Shown here: one piece after another, positions 61,599-64,000 of the stretch
How positions within the stretch are numbered: the first letter of the stretch is position 1
Layout of the letters: every line of letters starts with the position of its first letter
Source of the DNA: Candidatus Enterococcus moelleringii
GTDB taxonomy: Bacteria; Bacillota; Bacilli; Lactobacillales; Enterococcaceae
DNA length: 64,000 bases
Direction: 5' to 3'
Assembly (NCBI RefSeq): GCF_017377575.1
Contig: NZ_JAFREM010000004.1
Span: 310,001-374,000, forward strand
Notes under the pieces: generated by a model
What the model was told of the DNA's origin: nothing
What the model saw: only the letters and a program-made list of their open reading frames with translations
The model's database searches: none
Program-made: the position numbers and the translations under genes

Positions 61599-62867
61599 CT
61601 AAGCTAGACTTCGCGTGCCAAAGTAGGTAGTGGATATTTTCGTCGCCAAGTGCCCCCATTTCGAGGCGCTTTTGTACTGATTTTTTCCTTCGAAGTGCTG
61701 AATCATCAGCTTGCAGACGTCCATCGCCTGGAAGGGATTGGCAGCAATCCGGCTTTCTTCTTCAAAGTATTGCTCACTCAAGCATTCTACCACTGCTTGA
61801 TTTTCTTCCTTGGCATTTAACAAAATCAAGTAAAATTGCCGATTGGGCAAATCTTCGCTAGTTAAGGGGTACTCCTCAGCTAACGAGGCGACCTGCTTGG
61901 CCTCTTCAGTCTTGCCAAAATTAAGCAAGGAAGCGGCCATGGTGTAAATGTAAGGTACCACATTCAACATAAAGCAATGGTTGGCGGCATTTCGTTTGAT
62001 TGTGGCAATGATTGATTTCTTTTCCGGCGTAATCTTATCGGTATAGGCGAAAAGCAGAATCTTGCTGATCAATTCCAAGACGGCTTTCGATTGTTTTTCC
62101 GTCTTCGGCTGCTGGATATTTTTTTCTAAGAAATGGGCCGCCTCATCGATAAAGCCATAATAGATCATACACTTGCCGTAAAGGTAATTCCAGGCCACCA
62201 GAAAGTTTTCTGGATTCTCCAACTGATCAATCTCACTTTTAATTTCCGTCAAGGTCCGCAGCAAATCGGCTCTAACACCACGATTCCATTGAATCATACT
62301 CCGTCTTAATAGCATACAGACTCTTTCTTCCTGCTCATCGGATTTTATCAGGTCTATGTAGCGATTCGCATACTTCTCGGCTTCGTCGAATTGCTTCTTA
62401 TTCAGCGCATTCATTAATAGGTAAAATAAAGCAGCTCTTCTAAGTTCACTATCCAAGCTCTCGTTCAAATAGATAGTATGTAAAAACTCCATGATTTCCT
62501 TTTGCTTCTTCTTTCTAGTAAAGGTTGTTAAAGAGTGAGCAAAAATATCGCTGGCTAAGTATTGCTGAGGCGTTAGCGTTTTTTCCTTTTGAATGCGGCG
62601 AATCAAAGCAATCTTGTCAAAATCTTCTTCGCTGACTATTTGCTTTATCCAAGGATAGAAGCATTCGCTGTCGACTTTTTCTACTTCAGAAAAATGAGTT
62701 GGTAGATTAAAAATCTCCGACACCCAAATCTCGATTTCAATCGACGGCTTTCTTCTGCCTTTTTCAATGTTCGATAAATGAGACACGGTAATGTGCATTC
62801 GTTTGGCTAAGGCATTCATTGACCAGCCGGCCATTAAGCGTTTCCATCTAATTATCCGTCCAATCAT
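61599..62867 (-). CDS. XRE-family regulator with C-terminal TPR-like repeats
   Basis: 422 residues. The N-terminal XRE HTH is WSMNALAKRMHITVSHLSNIEKGRRKP. The rest is all-helical with repeat-like spacing (e.g. LIRRIQKEKTLTPQQYL, ALNKKQFDEAEKYANRYIDL, FGKTEEAKQVASLAEEY). Its length and HTH-TPR plan match NprR/PlcR-type RNPP regulators that bind short peptides. It starts after GGGAGAGG. A 29-residue peptide ORF begins 54 bp away on the opposite strand. That pairing is an inference. Confidence 0.8.
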   Translation of the reverse strand: MIGRIIRWKRLMAGWSMNALAKRMHITVSHLSNIEKGRRKPSIEIEIWVSEIFNLPTHFSEVEKVDSECFYPWIKQIVSEEDFDKIALIRRIQKEKTLTPQQYLASDIFAHSLTTFTRKKKQKEIMEFLHTIYLNESLDSELRRAALFYLLMNALNKKQFDEAEKYANRYIDLIKSDEQEERVCMLLRRSMIQWNRGVRADLLRTLTEIKSEIDQLENPENFLVAWNYLYGKCMIYYGFIDEAAHFLEKNIQQPKTEKQSKAVLELISKILLFAYTDKITPEKKSIIATIKRNAANHCFMLNVVPYIYTMAASLLNFGKTEEAKQVASLAEEYPLTSEDLPNRQFYLILLNAKEENQAVVECLSEQYFEEESRIAANPFQAMDVCKLMIQHFEGKNQYKSASKWGHLATKISTTYFGTRSLA

Positions 62868-62895
62868 ACGACCCTCTCCCTGATATATTTTTTCC

Positions 62896-62901
62896 TATAC
62901 T
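62896..62901 (+). promoter_or_regulatory. -10 box before the small peptide ORF
   Basis: TATACT lies 20 bp upstream of the small ORF with no convincing -35, which would fit an activator-dependent promoter. Weak evidence alone. Confidence 0.35.
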
Positions 62902-62921
62902 TTAATTTTAGGGGAGAAAAA

Positions 62922-63011
62922 ATGATTTTACGAATGATATGCACTCTGCTCTTTTTACCTAATTTTAATTTTAAGCCAATTTCCACTGAAAAATCCCCTG
63001 CTAAACATTAG
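62922..63011 (+). CDS. Possible 29-residue hydrophobic peptide gene, divergent from the XRE-TPR regulator
   Basis: The ORF begins at an ATG six bases after GGGGAG, a good ribosome site, and ends with TAG at 63011. The peptide has an N-terminal basic residue, a hydrophobic stretch (MICTLLFLPNFNF) and a polar tail ending SPAKH. Peptide pheromone precursors of Rgg, PlcR and NprR systems have similar length and plan. No homologue is recognised and such short ORFs arise by chance. Position and ribosome site make it worth checking. Confidence 0.35.
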   Translation: MILRMICTLLFLPNFNFKPISTEKSPAKH

Positions 63012-63123
63012 TTATTACCGTTCATTTAAGCCACACGCTTACTATTCGTAAGGCATTTTCGCACGATTCATTGACCTTTTTATTTGATTAAATTATGATG
63101 GTCTAAACATGAATAAAATCTAA

Positions 63124-63250
63124 CTAAGTGATTCGGTTGTTTTTGCTGCCGATGATTTGAAGATGCTAGAATTTATCACAGGATTTGGTCATACCGCAGC
63201 TTGAAGAGCTCGGTAGTGCGTTAGCAAAAAGAAAGCGGGGAGAAAAATGA
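63124..63250 (+). pseudogene. Decayed ORF fragment upstream of D-amino-acid transaminase
   Basis: Two frames read like one C-terminal protein piece: LSDSVVFAADDLKMLEFIT in one, then, shifted, QDLVIPQLEELGSALAKRKR ending in a TGA that overlaps the dat ATG by ATGA. A frameshift near 63178 would join them. The family is not recognised. The overlap suggests an upstream partner gene that has been lost. The rest of 62868-63246 shows only the small ORF described. Confidence 0.35.
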
Positions 63251-64000
63251 AGGTTATTTTGAATGGTCAATTGGTGGATCGCAATGAAGCAAAGGTAGAT
63301 ATCGAAGACCGCGGGTATCAATTTGGTGATGGGATTTACGAAGGATTTCGCGTTTACCACCGTAAAATATTTACCCTTGATGAGCACCTTCAGCGGCTAT
63401 TTCGCAGTGCAGAACTAATTGATATGACGATTCCTTATACGCAGGAAGAACTGGCAACCCAGCTGTATGACCTGATCGAAGCCAATCAATTGGATAGCGG
63501 CATGCTTTATTTGCAGATTTCTCGTGGTACACAGCCACCGCGCAATCATGTGTATTTGTCGGAAACCAAAGCAGTGATGATGGCGACTACCTTGGTGGGA
63601 CCTCGTGATCCGGCGACTTTTGAAAAAGGCATCACCGCTGTCACAGCAGTCGATGATCGCTGGCTGCATTGCGATATCAAGAGCTTGAATTTGCTGGGCA
63701 ACATCATGGCGAAAAATCAGGCAGCAAAAGTTGGTGCTGACGAAGCGATTTTGTATCGGGATGAAGATCACGTGACAGAGTGCTCCCACTCCAATGTGTC
63801 GATTGTAAAAGATGGCGTTCTCATTACTCATCCGGCAGACAACTTGATCCTAAACGGGATTACCCGACAAACCATTTTGAAGCTGGCAAGAGAAAATGAC
63901 ATTCCGGTAGAAGAACGGGTTTTCACCGTTGAAGAATTGAAAAATGCCGATGAAGTGATTGTTTCCAGTATTATGGCAGAAGTTACTCCGGTTACCGCCA
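63247..64000 (+). CDS. dat: D-amino-acid transaminase, 5' part
   Basis: The reading frame is open for 251 codons and leaves the window on the right, without a stop. It starts after GGGGAGAAAA. The fold IV PLP signature is clear: KVILNGQLVDRNEAKVDIED, DRGYQFGDGIYEGF, the catalytic lysine in DIKSLNLLGNIMAK, and EAILYRDEDHVTECSHSNV. It interconverts D-alanine and D-glutamate with 2-oxo acids, supplying D-Glu for peptidoglycan. A branched-chain aminotransferase is less likely because of the length and the DIKSLN motif. Confidence 0.93.
   Translation, partial: MKVILNGQLVDRNEAKVDIEDRGYQFGDGIYEGFRVYHRKIFTLDEHLQRLFRSAELIDMTIPYTQEELATQLYDLIEANQLDSGMLYLQISRGTQPPRNHVYLSETKAVMMATTLVGPRDPATFEKGITAVTAVDDRWLHCDIKSLNLLGNIMAKNQAAKVGADEAILYRDEDHVTECSHSNVSIVKDGVLITHPADNLILNGITRQTILKLARENDIPVEERVFTVEELKNADEVIVSSIMAEVTPVTA

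Overview
The window looks like a chromosomal segment from a low-to-mid G+C lactic acid bacterium, most probably Enterococcus. The reasons are the complete agmatine deiminase operon with a divergent membrane-bound LuxR regulator, tagatose-6-phosphate genes lacABCD with a lacR-type repressor, a sucrose-6-phosphate operon, Spx, a Gls24/Asp23 protein, a consensus PerR box on ahpCF, a T-box leader, and clean GGAGG ribosome sites. The species cannot be fixed from the sequence. I see no rRNA, tRNA, insertion sequence, prophage or CRISPR array. The material is metabolic and regulatory accessory chromosome.

Layout. 1-3891 (minus): response regulator, histidine kinase, FtsX permease, ABC ATPase and a second permease that runs off the left edge; the ATPase has lost several core ABC motifs. 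4065-8280: a UPF0303-like protein and fructokinase, divergent from sucrose-6-phosphate hydrolase and its LacI repressor, with two operators between. 8289-10590 (minus): an Asp/Glu-racemase-superfamily protein and an opine-dehydrogenase-like enzyme behind a T-box riboswitch. 10640-17607 (minus): a HAD phosphatase, a Gls24 protein with a long charged extension, a TMEM175-type channel, a MacAB-like exporter and a lipoprotein. 17895-23737: aguBDAC with divergent aguR. 23846-27299 (plus): LysR, UbiD, UbiX and LpdD, a phenolic-acid decarboxylase set. 27358-28895 (minus): WYL regulator and two YciI proteins. 29004-34616 (minus): a complete oligopeptide/nickel-type ABC importer.

34814-41740: lacR-lacABCD (minus), divergent from a galactitol-family PTS (plus) and followed by a second DeoR repressor; the absence of gatD and lacEFG suggests a galactose-6-phosphate route. 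41870-46093: CorA, Spx, and ahpCF under PerR. 46245-53078 (minus): an Mga-like regulator, a decayed glf fragment, a LytTR two-component system beside a NatAB-like ABC transporter, and an MFS protein. 53152-56572 (minus): a redox group (CMD, cupin, flavodoxin, LysR, aldo/keto reductase), the last with a MerR-type promoter. 56627-61042: a beta-glucoside PTS and 6-phospho-beta-glucosidase with a divergent RpiR regulator. 61102-64000: a stand-alone winged-helix protein, an XRE-TPR regulator with a tiny divergent hydrophobic peptide ORF, and the 5' part of D-amino-acid transaminase.

The strongest leads are the T-box-controlled opine-dehydrogenase/racemase operon, the XRE-TPR regulator with its adjacent 29-residue peptide (a possible cell-cell signalling pair), the motif-depleted ABC ATPase, the Gls24 protein with a charged extension, and several decayed gene fragments.
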